The position numbers and the translations under genes are program-made. 64,000 nucleotides of DNA from Ptiloglossa arizonensis (lineage: Eukaryota > Arthropoda > Insecta > Hymenoptera > Colletidae). Where the stretch lies: positions 6,080,001-6,144,000 of the forward strand of contig NC_135054.1 of the NCBI RefSeq assembly GCF_051014685.1, in the 5' to 3' direction. Below the pieces are notes generated by a model that had not been told where the DNA came from, did no database searches, and saw nothing but the letters and a program-made list of their open reading frames with translations. Shown in pieces: positions 36,403-47,645 of the stretch; position 1 is the first letter of the stretch; every line of letters starts with the position of its first letter.

Positions 36403-37230
36403 CGTAAATTGATTTTTCGATAAACGGATTACTCGAAAAAATTGCGTTATTTATAGCTACTTTAAATAGTTTATCCGTTACGTACGAAAACGTAACATCG
36501 AAGATATACTTTTACAAGAACTAATTTATCATCTGAAACTTCGACTCGATCGATTTGATAAAAGTAAACGTAAATTGATTTTTCGATAAACGGATTACTC
36601 GAAAAATTGCGTTATTTATAGCTACTTTAAATAGTTTATCCGTTACGTACGAAAACGTAACATCGAAGATATACTTTTACAAGAACTAATTTATCATCTG
36701 AAACTTCGACTCGATCGATTTGATAAAAGTAAACGTAAATTGATTTTTCGATAAACGGATTACTCGAAAAATTGCGTTATTTATAGCTACTTTAAATAGT
36801 TTATCCGTTACGTACGAAAACGTAACATCGAAGATATACTTTTACAAGAACTAATTTATCATCTGAAACTTCAATTCGATCGATTTGATAAAAGTAAACG
36901 TAAATTGATTTTTCGATAAACGGATTACTCGAAAAATTGCGTTATTTATAGCTACTTTAAGTAGTTTATCCATTACGTACGAAAACGTAACTTCGGAGAT
37001 ATACTTTTAGAAGAACTAATTTATCATCTGAAACTTCGACTCGATCGATTTGATAAAAGTAAACGTAAATTGATTTTTCGATAAACGGATTACTCGAAAA
37101 ATTGCGTTATTTATAGCTACTTTAAATAGTTTATCCGTTACGTAGGAAAACGTAACATCGAAGATATACTTTTACAAGAACTAATTTATCATCTGAAACT
37201 TCGACTCGATCGATTTGATAAAAGTAAACG
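36403..37230. repeat. 165-bp tandem satellite, five units
   Basis: Units start at 36403, 36569, 36734, 36899 and 37064 (CGTAAATTGATTTTTCGATA), giving periods of 166, 165, 165 and 165. The array ends at the sixth CG at 37230. Units 1-3 and 5 differ by only one or two bases; unit 4 has about six changes. Each unit carries the near-palindrome ACGTACGAAAACGT. There is no conserved reading frame. The near-identity indicates recent amplification or active homogenisation. Confidence 0.95.
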
Positions 37231-40086
37231 AAATTACAGCTTGAAATTGACAGTGTTATCATTTTCTTAGCACGTGTGGGAAATATATTTAAAAATCAAT
37301 TTCCAGTAACATTATCTCGTGACGAGCGTGTAAGCGAATTTCCGGGAAGTCTGTTGCGCGGTTGTTTTCGTTTTGTTATCAATCGCCGGGGCGATATTGT
37401 TCGTAGGTGGAATTGGAAAAGGGCCGGGAACAACCTATCCGCCGTTATACGATGCGTTCGAACCAATACGAACCTGGAAGAGAATTCAACTGTTTAGTAG
37501 AAAGCATCGTTACAGTTAATGGTTTCATCAATCGATTAACGTTCTCCCTGTTTTACGGTCCGGCGAGCTCGTGTTGCGGAAAAACTGATTTCGGTTATTT
37601 TTGTTCAAATTGCATCTCGTTTCGTGGAAAAGTCAGACACTCGACAATTTGTATTCACCTTTATGAGGCTACGTTGAATGTCTTCATCTAGAAAATAAGC
37701 TTTTCGTCGTGGTAGTTCTTAACACGTAGTCGAAGCGTGAATTACAGTATAAACGAGAAACAGGTAATTCCTCGTTCTTCTTAACAGCTTGTTCAAGTTT
37801 CACAACATATTTGAAATACATATTTAGTTTTGGCACGAATTAGGTACGTTATTATTGTTACGGAATCTGTCTAATAAATCACCGTAACTAAGTACAAAAA
37901 TGTGAAACGGACCCAAACGTCGGAATAAAATAATTATGAAAGTAAAATATATCGAAGAAAAATATTCAAGAACAGTGCGGAAAGTTTTCTGGTACGACAA
38001 ATTTGTTTTTTAAATTATTTTGGTTTGGAAGTAAATTCTTCAGTTTTTTCGATCTAGTCAAGAAACTTAGTATTTTAGAACAATTTGTGTTCGTATGGGT
38101 GAAATACAACCGTAATTGTAACCTATAGTTGGTAATCTTTATTCTAAGAGGTACATCGTGTATAATGGTGCCTCTCTAACTGTCGTGGTTTCTGCCTCTT
38201 TAAATGTTGCATAATTATCCCCCACTACTTTCATTGTATCTCATTCGTTTCACTGTTTTTCACCTACTTTCACCTATTTCTCACTCGCTCTTATTCTTTC
38301 ACAGTCTTGTCTTCGACGTTCTAAAAGTCGACCGAATCGAAAGTAGATATTGGTGATGAATTCTTGGAACACCTACCATCTTTTCTAACTGTCGTGTCAC
38401 GATCCAAGTCTGTGACAGTTAGGTAGACAGTGATCCAGTGGTACTGGAAAACGTAATACAAGTGTGTTAGATTTAGAAATAGGCAGAATTTTATTTCAGC
38501 AATGAGAAAATGACAAATTAAAATACCGTATGGTGATTTATTCGTAGCGTTTATTCGATCGAATAGTTACTCGAGTAGGTTTCATTTTTCCAATGTGAAA
38601 TATAATTTAATTTTATAAGTTCGCAATTTTTATTGAACAAATAACGGACCAAAAGTTGTAGGTATTTATTTTTAAATACTTTTATTCGTTATTCGACATT
38701 TTAATTTCGATAAGAATTTTGCAACCCTTTAGTTAGGATTTGGATTAAAAAGGTGATGTTTATAGCGTATTGATCAGCATCTTGGTTCTCAAGAATGTTC
38801 GACTCAGAAATATTTCTAACGATAACATTATCGATAAATATTAATAAACGTGTATTGATAAAAAATGTATGGATAAATTTAGAACGTATGAATTATTAAC
38901 GGTATTATAAATGCAAAACACGATTGTTTCAAGGGTGACCTAGAAAATTTATTTAAATATCCAGATTTCAAGCTATTCGGTAATATTCGTTACAATTTTC
39001 TAATGCAATATAAAAGTATGCGATATATGTGTCTTCTTAAATGAGTTTACCAGACAGTACCTCACGTTTTTGCAATTACTTGTTACTGTTGTAAATGCAA
39101 ACATTGTTTGAGCATTAATGGCGACGAAGAGAATTTTTAACGTAAATGGATAGAAAACTAAGCAACGAAACTCTTTGTTGTTTCGTTTCATTGTATTTCC
39201 AATGAATTTCTAGCGACATTCTTTACTTTACCTACAATTGTATATATCGTAATCATTAGCGATATTTCTTTTTCTTGCGAAAGAACTTTTTATTTAATTT
39301 TTTTATTTAAATCTATTAGAACGTAAACGTAAGAGGGCAAATATTTCAGATAAACTATTATATTGGGCGTAGAAAATTTTGAACATTGAAAATCGCTAAT
39401 TGAGCGCGGTGATCATTATCACATCGTTTGGTTATTTACAATCGTTTCATTTCTCGTCTCTTCGTTTCTTTCTATCGCATTCGATACACGGAAATTGCAA
39501 ATCTTCGTTGCTCAAATAGAGAGGCAACCTGGAATGACGGAAGAGATCGTGCCAAGCGTGTTCACAGTTAGAGATGTGACCTTGAAAGACCTTTCTTCTA
39601 TCTCGAGTATAGTATCTAAAAGAGAAAGTCTTGCGAGTTGGGAAGCAAGTGTTTCAAGGTGTAGACTGATTTTACAGATTGATTCTTAATTATTTCGTCC
39701 ACATATTTCTATTTATTAATTTTATTCACCGATTTTATCTGCCTTGGTGAAAATAATATAAATTGAAATATATGAAAATTGGATATGTAATCGAGCAACC
39801 TAGCTCTGTGCAATCTAATTCTATGTGTTTCGTTCAATTGTACAAGGTGTTCGATCTAGTGTTCAACATGTAATTTGGAGTAAAAAATGGCACATGTACT
39901 CATAGTTCTATTTCGCGTCAAATCGAGACTAAAATGTGCACTGAATGCCACGTTCGTACAAGATGTGTCTTCTTTATTGGTTATCCCTCCTCTTGAAGCA
40001 AACATAAACAATTCATTGCGCAGACGACTAAAATTATGTCAACAAATGGAAGGTCGGTGTCTTATTTGATCAATTTGATCGACACG
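37231..40086. other. non-coding DNA with a GC-richer patch at about 37260-37650
   Basis: Next to the satellite is a CpG-richer block with two overlapping open frames of 73 and 94 codons and no recognised domain. The rest is ordinary AT-rich sequence. Confidence 0.45.
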
Positions 40087-40172
40087 AACATTTGAAACAT
40101 TTTGAACGATTTAAATGACTTGAACGACTTCGATAGTTTGTTTGAAAATCTTGAAAGATTTGAACGTTTTAA
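40087..40172. repeat. degenerate 10-bp-period repeat
   Basis: Successive decamers resemble TTGAACGATT: TTGAAACATT, TTGAACGATT, TAAATGACTT, GAACGACTT, TTGAAAGATT, TGAACGTTTT. The spacing is near one DNA helical turn. Confidence 0.55.
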
Positions 40173-43160
40173 ATACAGAAGTTCAAAAGAGCTTATAGTA
40201 TTGATCTTTGTTTTGTGACAAGTTGCAATTCGAACTTCGTCACGATAGATGAGCTACTATAACGTATGAATAATGTAATATACTAACTAATGAATAACGT
40301 ACTATAATGTATGAAATAAATACGTGTAAATATGGTAGACGATAAATACTTTTGTATCTAGTTTATTCGCATGTGAGGGGAAGCTGAAAACAAGTGATAG
40401 TAAGCAAGAATAAGAGAAAGTGAGAATAGTAGCGATTAAGCAATATTTAAGAAAAAGAACGATTTAAATAAATGTACGTCTAACAGGTACTTTATCTCTA
40501 TTGATTATTATAAATATAATACTCCGAATAAGTTGACTACCTACCTTTTTACCATGGACAAGGGATGAATGGATTTATTTAATGCGGATTTGTTCCATGA
40601 ATAAAGATATTTTTCTTTATCTTATTCTTTTATCTGAATCTTTATTCAAAAGTTATCCGAGACAGCAAAAAGGGGTTTTGAAACTAAACACGAATATACT
40701 GACTCCGCTTGGTCTTCGATAGGAAAATGATTTTCCGATAAAGATTCGAGGCGTGACTCTTTTACTTAAGTTTAAGGGGAAACACCATCTTGAAGACCAA
40801 ACAAAGGGCTAGCAATTCAGTATTGTTACTTACGATACAGGATAATACCTAATAACAATGTTTCATACGTACACGAAAAGTATGCATATCATTTAAACTA
40901 CATACTCTTGATAATTTTCATAAACAAATGTTAACGCAATATATGTAAAAAATATGAACGTCTTCTTTAGAATGCTGATCTTAATGATCCGATATAAATA
41001 AAATTTGAATTTTTAAAAAGTAAATGAATGTCGCTATCTTTGTATGTACGAAAATTTAAAAAATATTCTTTTGTTTAAGAACGATATATATCTAAAGAAA
41101 TAAATTGCAATTTTGCAGACAAAATTAGTCATTTCTAAAGTTTTCCTCGATATTAAAGAAACAAAAAGATTCGTGTGTGTACCAATAGAGAACATAGAAT
41201 TTAAATTTCAAGTAAATCGTATAAATAATATCTTCTGCGAAAGTTCATTGTTATGGTCCTCACCGTGTTAATTGTATTTCATTCGCTATCAAAGTTCTTC
41301 ATTTTCATCCACGATATATGTATACTGTAACGTTTTGTAAACAAAATTTCATCATTCGTTGTTACAAAGAAGAGATTTACGGTATAAGTTCAAGAGTAGA
41401 TAGAATAATGTCGAAATTGGCACGCACATCAAAGTGTATTAGTGTCGATGATCAGGGTAGCAGTCGAATTTCATCTGTTTTAATTTTATGCGCTTGGCAC
41501 CGTTGTAGATGCAAGGCTGATCACAATATAGAAATCTCCCGTGAAAATGTTCGTTACGTGTGATATTGCATTTTCATTATTATCGTATCGTATTAAATTC
41601 CAAGTGTGTTCAAGATACAAGTTTCGCTGCGAAAATATTTTAACGAATAGTCGAATTTATTCTATCTATAGAATAGTACACATTGAATATTTTTGTGCCA
41701 ACTACGTCGTATCAATGTTACATTAAAATATAGAACACAGTGAAATCTATAAACGCGTATTACGGTCAACGAAAGCATGTTAGAACTGATCATGGCATAT
41801 GTATTATACATATTATATTTATTTGTAGCAAAAAGCGTTGAGGAATACGTTAAGTTATCCATATTACCGAGTGAGTGGAGTAATCTGCAAGCTTTTCAAT
41901 GTTCATCAGGGTCAGTAATTTAACTATGTTTCGAATTATCCGTGACGTTGATACTCGGTCGGTAATTGGCCCGTATTATTGACAATATCGCTTTTTTCAA
42001 ATCGCTGCCACGGGTGCTAATTGGTACGCATTCGTTGATGTAGGTAACTTAGCGTTTGCGAATTATTCTAGATCCAATGATATGGCCCAAACGTTGCGCG
42101 CGAAACATTTCGCTTCCTGATGCAAATGGATTAACCGTATCTGATTCGCTTTCACTGTTTCTTAGTCGCTCTTACTATTCTCACTCTTGTTTCCAATGTT
42201 TAGAAAAGAGAACGAGTTTCGCACGGAGACCTCGGTACGAGCAAATATGCGTATTCCGATCATATTTTATACACTTGCCTGCCGTGGTGTCGCAGTTTTG
42301 TCCCGAGTCAGTGACACTTTGACAGGATCGATGTCGCTTTACGTCGTTCCAGTTGGTTCGTAAAGGTGAACTTGTCCTTAGCGTTGCAAATAGTGGATAG
42401 TGGGTGTTTTGGAGAAAGAATAAAAATGAACAGAGATGTCATAACATTTTACGATGAAAAATATGCCTCAAGTATGCGCTGAATAATACTTCATTTAATT
42501 TTTTCCTTTCTTCGAGAAGATAGAGAAAAAGTTTAACTCTTTTATGTAAAATTTAATTCTCCTTAAGCTTTATTTGAAACATTCTTAAACGCTTTCACGA
42601 ATAACGAATATATGTACTTGAAAACCCAAGAACTGCTACAATTATCGTTCGTGGGTCGATTTTTCGCGAATTTCAATCAGATCTTGAAGCGAGAGTATAA
42701 ATGTGAAATATACATACGTACATGTCTACGTGAGTACATTCGAGGAATGTTTATTCCAATAATCGAAACGTGACCAGAAGGTTTTAAAATGTATACTTTT
42801 GTGAGAAAAGGTTTTTTTGAAAATTGTCCAATACTTTTCCTCATTATAGGTTCGAAAGTGGTGTAACGGCCATGTAGCTGGCACACGTGCAAAAAGTGGC
42901 GTTGATAACCATTTTGTTCAACGTCACTGTGTCAGTCAACGTGTTCCCTTGTCAATTTGACCTTTGAAGTTGTTACCCTCTAACAGAATTTTGAGTCCGT
43001 AGCCTGAAGACGAAAAGTGTATTTAACGTGAAACTTGTTCGTTGGCATAGAGATGCGTCAAAACGTTAAGGCAACGACGCCTCGATTGTTTTTTTTTTAA
43101 TATTTTTTTATCAAAGATACAATAGCCGTTCATACGAGGCTTTTGTGGTGAAATTGATCA
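40173..43160. other. non-coding DNA
   Basis: AT-rich DNA with a short direct repeat near 40250-40330 (ACTATAACGTATGAATAA-like units). A fragment at about 42140-42215 resembles 38240-38330. No gene is recognised. Confidence 0.5.
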
Positions 43161-43796
43161 ATGGCGGACAGAGACGAAGACAAATGCACAATCTTTCTCA
43201 TTAACTTCGACTCTCGTTTTTTAAAAGCAGGAGCAACGGAAGCGTTCTGCCGCATCTGTAAACCTCGGTTGCGCAACGTACAAGATTTCGCTTCTATTCA
43301 TACTGGTCTGGGAGAGTTCAGATTCTCGAAATGCTACGATACAATTGTGGAGACCGTTCATTGTGCTGGGAAGAGTTCATTGTTCTTTCTGGCCCGGTAC
43401 GATTATCGTACGATTTACATACATTCGCGATATGAAGTCACTGTCAAAGGAACACAGTTACTTTGTCGGAGATTTTCTTTTTATTTTTTTAATCGGCATC
43501 CGACACTCGAGAATGATAAATTAATATCGAGAGTGTTAAATGTTCGAAGCGGTGCAAACTCCAACTCTATGGGTGTAATATTTGATAGAAAGAAGTACTG
43601 GCGAAATAATTCTCAAAGTCGTTGCAAATTAATTTTATTACTCCAACGTAATATATCTTCCTCGTACATTTACTATAACTTGATTAATAACGGAATTTTC
43701 TATGTACAAAAGTATCTTAATTGTCTATTTGTAGAATTCTATGTCGATGTGTTTATCGTGCGTTTAAGTGTACATGTTTCTTTTTTTTTTATATAA
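43161..43796 (+). CDS. uncharacterised 211-codon open frame (doubtful)
   Basis: This is the longest uninterrupted ATG-initiated frame in the window, beginning MADRDEDKCTIFLINF in a reasonable start context (ATCAATGGCG). The first 100 residues have mixed composition with several Cys. The second half is dominated by Tyr, Phe, Ile, Asn and Ser, as random AT-rich DNA gives, and ends in a poly-Phe run from a T tract. I see no signal peptide, domain or family match. It may be a chance frame, a lineage-specific gene, or an exon read beyond its donor. Confidence 0.15.
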   Translation: MADRDEDKCTIFLINFDSRFLKAGATEAFCRICKPRLRNVQDFASIHTGLGEFRFSKCYDTIVETVHCAGKSSLFFLARYDYRTIYIHSRYEVTVKGTQLLCRRFSFYFFNRHPTLENDKLISRVLNVRSGANSNSMGVIFDRKKYWRNNSQSRCKLILLLQRNISSSYIYYNLINNGIFYVQKYLNCLFVEFYVDVFIVRLSVHVSFFFI

Positions 43797-45895
43797 AATA
43801 TGACATTATCGATGGCTCGTTATTTATTATCCGATAATACGGTACTAGAATTTATTTCCAAGTAAATAAAGAGTAGAAAAAGGAATGTTTCTAAAAACAC
43901 TTAATAATACGTAATATTTTCTTGGTAATTTAGATTTCTGGAAACATATACGTCCTTCCAATAATATCTGCAAGATTCGTTACGGGTTTCAAACATTGAA
44001 ATAATTACAAAATATTAAAAAGATAAATACATTTCTTGTTTCACGTTGGTTCTTCGTTTACAAACAAATGAAGAAATAAGCAGCACGTTGGACGAGTACT
44101 CTATACCAGCAATGGAAAGTGAATGGCACGCGGAAAATTGTACAGTAAATGTTTATTTCCGTAAACTTTTTCTTCGTTGGTTTGAAATTGAGCACTTTTG
44201 CGAGCCATCGTTACAAGCCGAACATTCTTTCATACGGATATTAACCCTTTGCACTCGAAGCGTTTTTGCTACCTGAAACTGACGCCTCGATGAAGTCTTT
44301 CAAATCGGAAAAATTAATACGCAATGGAACATTTTTGTTTCAATACTCGACGTGCATATGTTTACATCTTAAAAGAGCGTAATACCTAATTTCCAATTTC
44401 AATTTCAAGTAACGAAATTTTCCCGAATTGGAACAAGTACACTAAAGTGTACGGTGACCGAGGGTCTCCCCTCGAGTTCAAAGGGTGAAGAAACTGTTGA
44501 AAAATTAAGGTAACGGTGTAATCGATCGTTATACAAAAAAATATCTACATCGAATTCTAATTGCGGAAAAATTACAATAAAATTTCAAACTGGCGGAACA
44601 CGCCTTAAAATCGCGAATTATCGTATCGTTGCAATCGTCGTAATTTTGTAGTCCGCACCGATAGTGTCTACGTTCACTTTGCAACGCAAAAGTATCGTGT
44701 AAAGTCACCTTTCGTTTACACGGAGCTGTATATATACATCCGAGCCTACTGAAACGAACCTCACGAGATAAGTGTGATAATTGAAGTCTCTAATATTTAA
44801 AATTTTGGTATGTATATTCGCTATACATACTAAGAATGAAATTTCTACAGCGTCGTGAATTTTAGCCCAGATTCCTTGGGGGAAATCGGTCTCGTTCACC
44901 TCACATTCACCGGTTTCCAAGTAAACAGCGTGGTTTTATTGCTTCGTTGGACGGATCGTTTACAACGAGACTCGGACACTGTCTCGAGCTCGTTACTTTC
45001 AGTTTCGACGCTAAAATCTGCGCCCTTTAATCGCGTCGATTAACGCCGATATAAATCTCGTTTTTCGGGACAATGCGAGTGTTCGGTTTTTCAAATAAAA
45101 TCACTCTTTGTTTCCGCGTTACTGACCGAAATGGAGTAAACACAGATGGAAGGAACGTTTTAATTAAACAGCGTTTAATTGGACGGTAATATCGCGTTCG
45201 TTTGCGCACTGCGAAGAAATTATTAACGGGATGGAAACGACGAAGTGATTACAGCGGGGGCAGTTGTCGAGTTGACAATGTTGCACGTAGAAACATTGGG
45301 ATCGTTTGCGGGAAGTAGGTTTTGTTCGCGAGAAGAATCGAGCGTGCCGCGATACAAACAACCTCATGGATCGAGAAGTGTTGCGAATCGTGGTAGAAAG
45401 TTGCGTTTTTCTTCTTGTCTGGTCGCGTTGTTTCGTCGAGAGACGAAGCGTCTGTGTATTGCACGTACGTGCAATCTCATGGAACTGAATTCAGTTACAG
45501 TACAGCATTGTCTCGTTGCGACTTTTGTATTTTTATACAAATACACTGGCCAATCTACGGATACAATTCTTACCGAGCGGAGGAAAATGTTTAATAATTT
45601 AACGTTCGAACGGTGACCATTATTGTCCTAGCACTAGTGGTAACGTAACGTCGGATTGACTCCCTATCAATAATGGTGACTTGACACGATGATAATGGTG
45701 TCAATTTGACGTATCTCCAGACGAAGGTATATTCTACTTGTTGACGCTATTCTTTGTCATTCTTTGGATAATTTGATTATATTTAGAATATTTCACGAAA
45801 GAAATGTATTTCTTGCGAACAGAATTACAATAACGTATTTTATTTCGATACGCTCAACGATAATGAAACGATACATTTTAATGCAACATTTAGAC
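43797..45895. other. non-coding DNA with CpG-richer stretch at about 44850-45620
   Basis: Several short frames overlap on both strands at 45160-45620, a pattern expected from low stop density in GC-richer DNA rather than from a gene. No domain is recognised. Confidence 0.45.
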
Positions 45896-46010
45896 GTTAA
45901 GTCACCGTTAATCGATACGGAGTTCATTTGACTTCAAGTCACCGTTATTGATACGGAGTCAATTTGACTTCAAGTCGTTACCATTGTATCGATACGGAGT
46001 CATTCCGACG
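45896..46010. repeat. 37-bp tandem repeat, three units
   Basis: The unit reads about AAGTCACCGTTAATCGATAC then GGAGTTCATTTGACTTC. It is repeated three times with changes; the third is the most diverged and has an insertion. It lies directly against the left end of the 1-kb inverted-repeat element at 46040. Confidence 0.85.
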
Positions 46011-46039
46011 TAGGTGTCAGTTTGACGCACGTCATCGCT

Positions 46040-47072
46040 CTATGGTTATGTAATAGTTGTCGCTAACTTATCAATTCTATGCGTTAGAGATATTTATTTT
46101 TGACGACAGAAAAGAACGTTCGAGTTGGAAATTATTTTATTCCATAGGGAGTTATTTTTTTTTCGTTTCAGATGGAAACGTCGAGAAGATTTCAAAGTCG
46201 TTTATCTTTTTCGAACAGAGCGATATATCTATACTTTGATTCACTGTACTTTCTAATAAAAGTTTATAAGACGAATACAATGACTTACGGTTCCAAGGTC
46301 GTTCAAGGTCGTCCAGTGTCATGAAAGAGTAGTTATGAAAAAAAAATATATAACTTTTCAAGGTACGAGCGCAATGGTTTAAAAATTTGCATTTTTACGT
46401 ACCTATCAGATGCGAATTTAAGTGTTCTTTAAATACAACAGGTCGTACAAACAAATAACATTGTAGCGTTTATTGTAATATTTTTACAGCAGTATGTGAC
46501 AAAAGGACGACGAGAGTTCTCACTTCGAGTATAGAAAATTTCTGGACGATCGAAGAAAATGATCAAAATGCTCCTTCGTCCTTCGATATCTTTATTTCGG
46601 GGCCGTTTAAAATTTATCGGGTATTCAACGAAAATCAACAATGTACTGTACGGAGCTAGGAAGTTGACCTCTGGAAGAAATCGTATCGAGTCGAACGTTT
46701 CAATCTGCCTTCTGTCTGCTGTTAGCAATAAAAAGAAGTTGGTATTACATTCTCTTAAATCAAGAGTCATATTTTCAGTTCTCAACTATACACCATCAGT
46801 GAGAAAGGATACAAAATGGATTTGAAACTATACCTGGAACTCTGAACATTTTCTTCGATCATCTATAACCAAGGTATACAGGACACGCAGGTTCTTACAA
46901 CATTTTTTACTCAGATTGGTTCGTAGATTCGCGCTCCACCTGAAACGAAAAAAAAAAATAACTCCCTGTGGAATAAAATAATTTCCAACTCGAGCGTTCT
47001 TTTCTGTCGTCAAAAATAAATATCTCTAACGCATAGAATTGATAAGTCAGCGACAACTATTACACAACCGTA
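46040..47072. mobile_element. 1,033-bp element with 137-bp terminal inverted repeats
   Basis: The left arm (46040-46176) and right arm (46935-47072) are reverse complements with only a handful of mismatches. They share TGTAATAGTTGTCGCT, ACTTATCAATTCTATGCGTT, TTTGACGACAGAAAAGAACG, GGAAATTATTTTATTCCA and GGGAGTTATTTTTTTT. Between them lies 758 bases with a 118-codon minus-strand frame of no recognised family (46429-46785). No clear target-site duplication is visible. The high arm identity suggests fairly recent activity or a selected hairpin. Confidence 0.8.
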
Positions 47073-47569
47073 GACATTTCTGAATCACCTTGTATTAAAC
47101 TGCTGCGGAACACGTATCGCCAAAACTGAATTGTTGGTCTTCTAAACGGACTCGAACCTTTTTCATTTCTCGCCAAGACAAATTTCTATCTACACATTTG
47201 CGTGTAACGATACATAATATCGATAAAATTGATCATATGTACCGGAGAAAGTAAAATTCCTGCTGCACGAAGAAACATAATTTGAAATCCTCGTATCCGA
47301 TAGTTCCTTTAAAACAAAAAAAAAGAATCCGCAAGCTAATAAGGACGCAACTTTCCCAAACACGTAGGTACAACGTTTACAAAGCTGTTGTTAGTTGACA
47401 ACCGATCGAACGTACAATTGAACGTATCCCTGGATAATTGTTGTATTGTTTATGAACGGAACCGATCGCTTTCGCGGCAGGTTACCTTTTGTTCTTTTAG
47501 GTTGAAGCTACGTTTCCGTAGCATTGGCACGTGTCAGCTGGCAGTTCGCTATCCCTCCATTATATGGGA

Positions 47570-47645
47570 TAAATGAAAAGCTACGAGCTATGAATGCACG
47601 GCACGTGACTCCGATATGTCACGTTTCTGATCCTCCGCTTTCTGT
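47570..47645. repeat. dispersed repeat with palindromic core, copy 1
   Basis: ACGTGACTCCGATATGTCACGTTTCTGATC here matches ACGTGACATCGATACGTCACGTTTCTGATC at 51000-51029. Weaker similarity extends 5' (GGGATAAATGAAAAGCT against GGGTAAATGGAACCAGCT). Confidence 0.6.

Larger units (their letters stand above)
33851..38405. repeat. nested inverted repeats bracketing 4.5 kb
   Basis: Short blocks occur in mirror order at the two ends. 33855-33892 (CGTGACAGTTAGAGAGGGAA) pairs with 38367-38405. 33930-33950 (GAGACAAGACTG) pairs with about 38305-38320. 34278-34307 (GACAGTTAAAGAGGCACCA) pairs with 38166-38196. The interval contains AT microsatellites and the 165-bp satellite. Similar fragments lie at about 40385-40430 and 42140-42215, so this could be the edge of a dispersed family rather than one element. 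Confidence 0.45.

Noticed and set aside
45160..45620. Cluster of five overlapping ORFs on both strands
   Set aside because: Mutually overlapping frames in a GC-richer block reflect low stop density; none shows a domain or coding bias over the others.
47140..47250. Minus-strand GGTTCGAGTCC resembling a tRNA B box (T arm)
   Set aside because: No A box or acceptor stem of the right spacing is present, and the surrounding sequence cannot form a cloverleaf.
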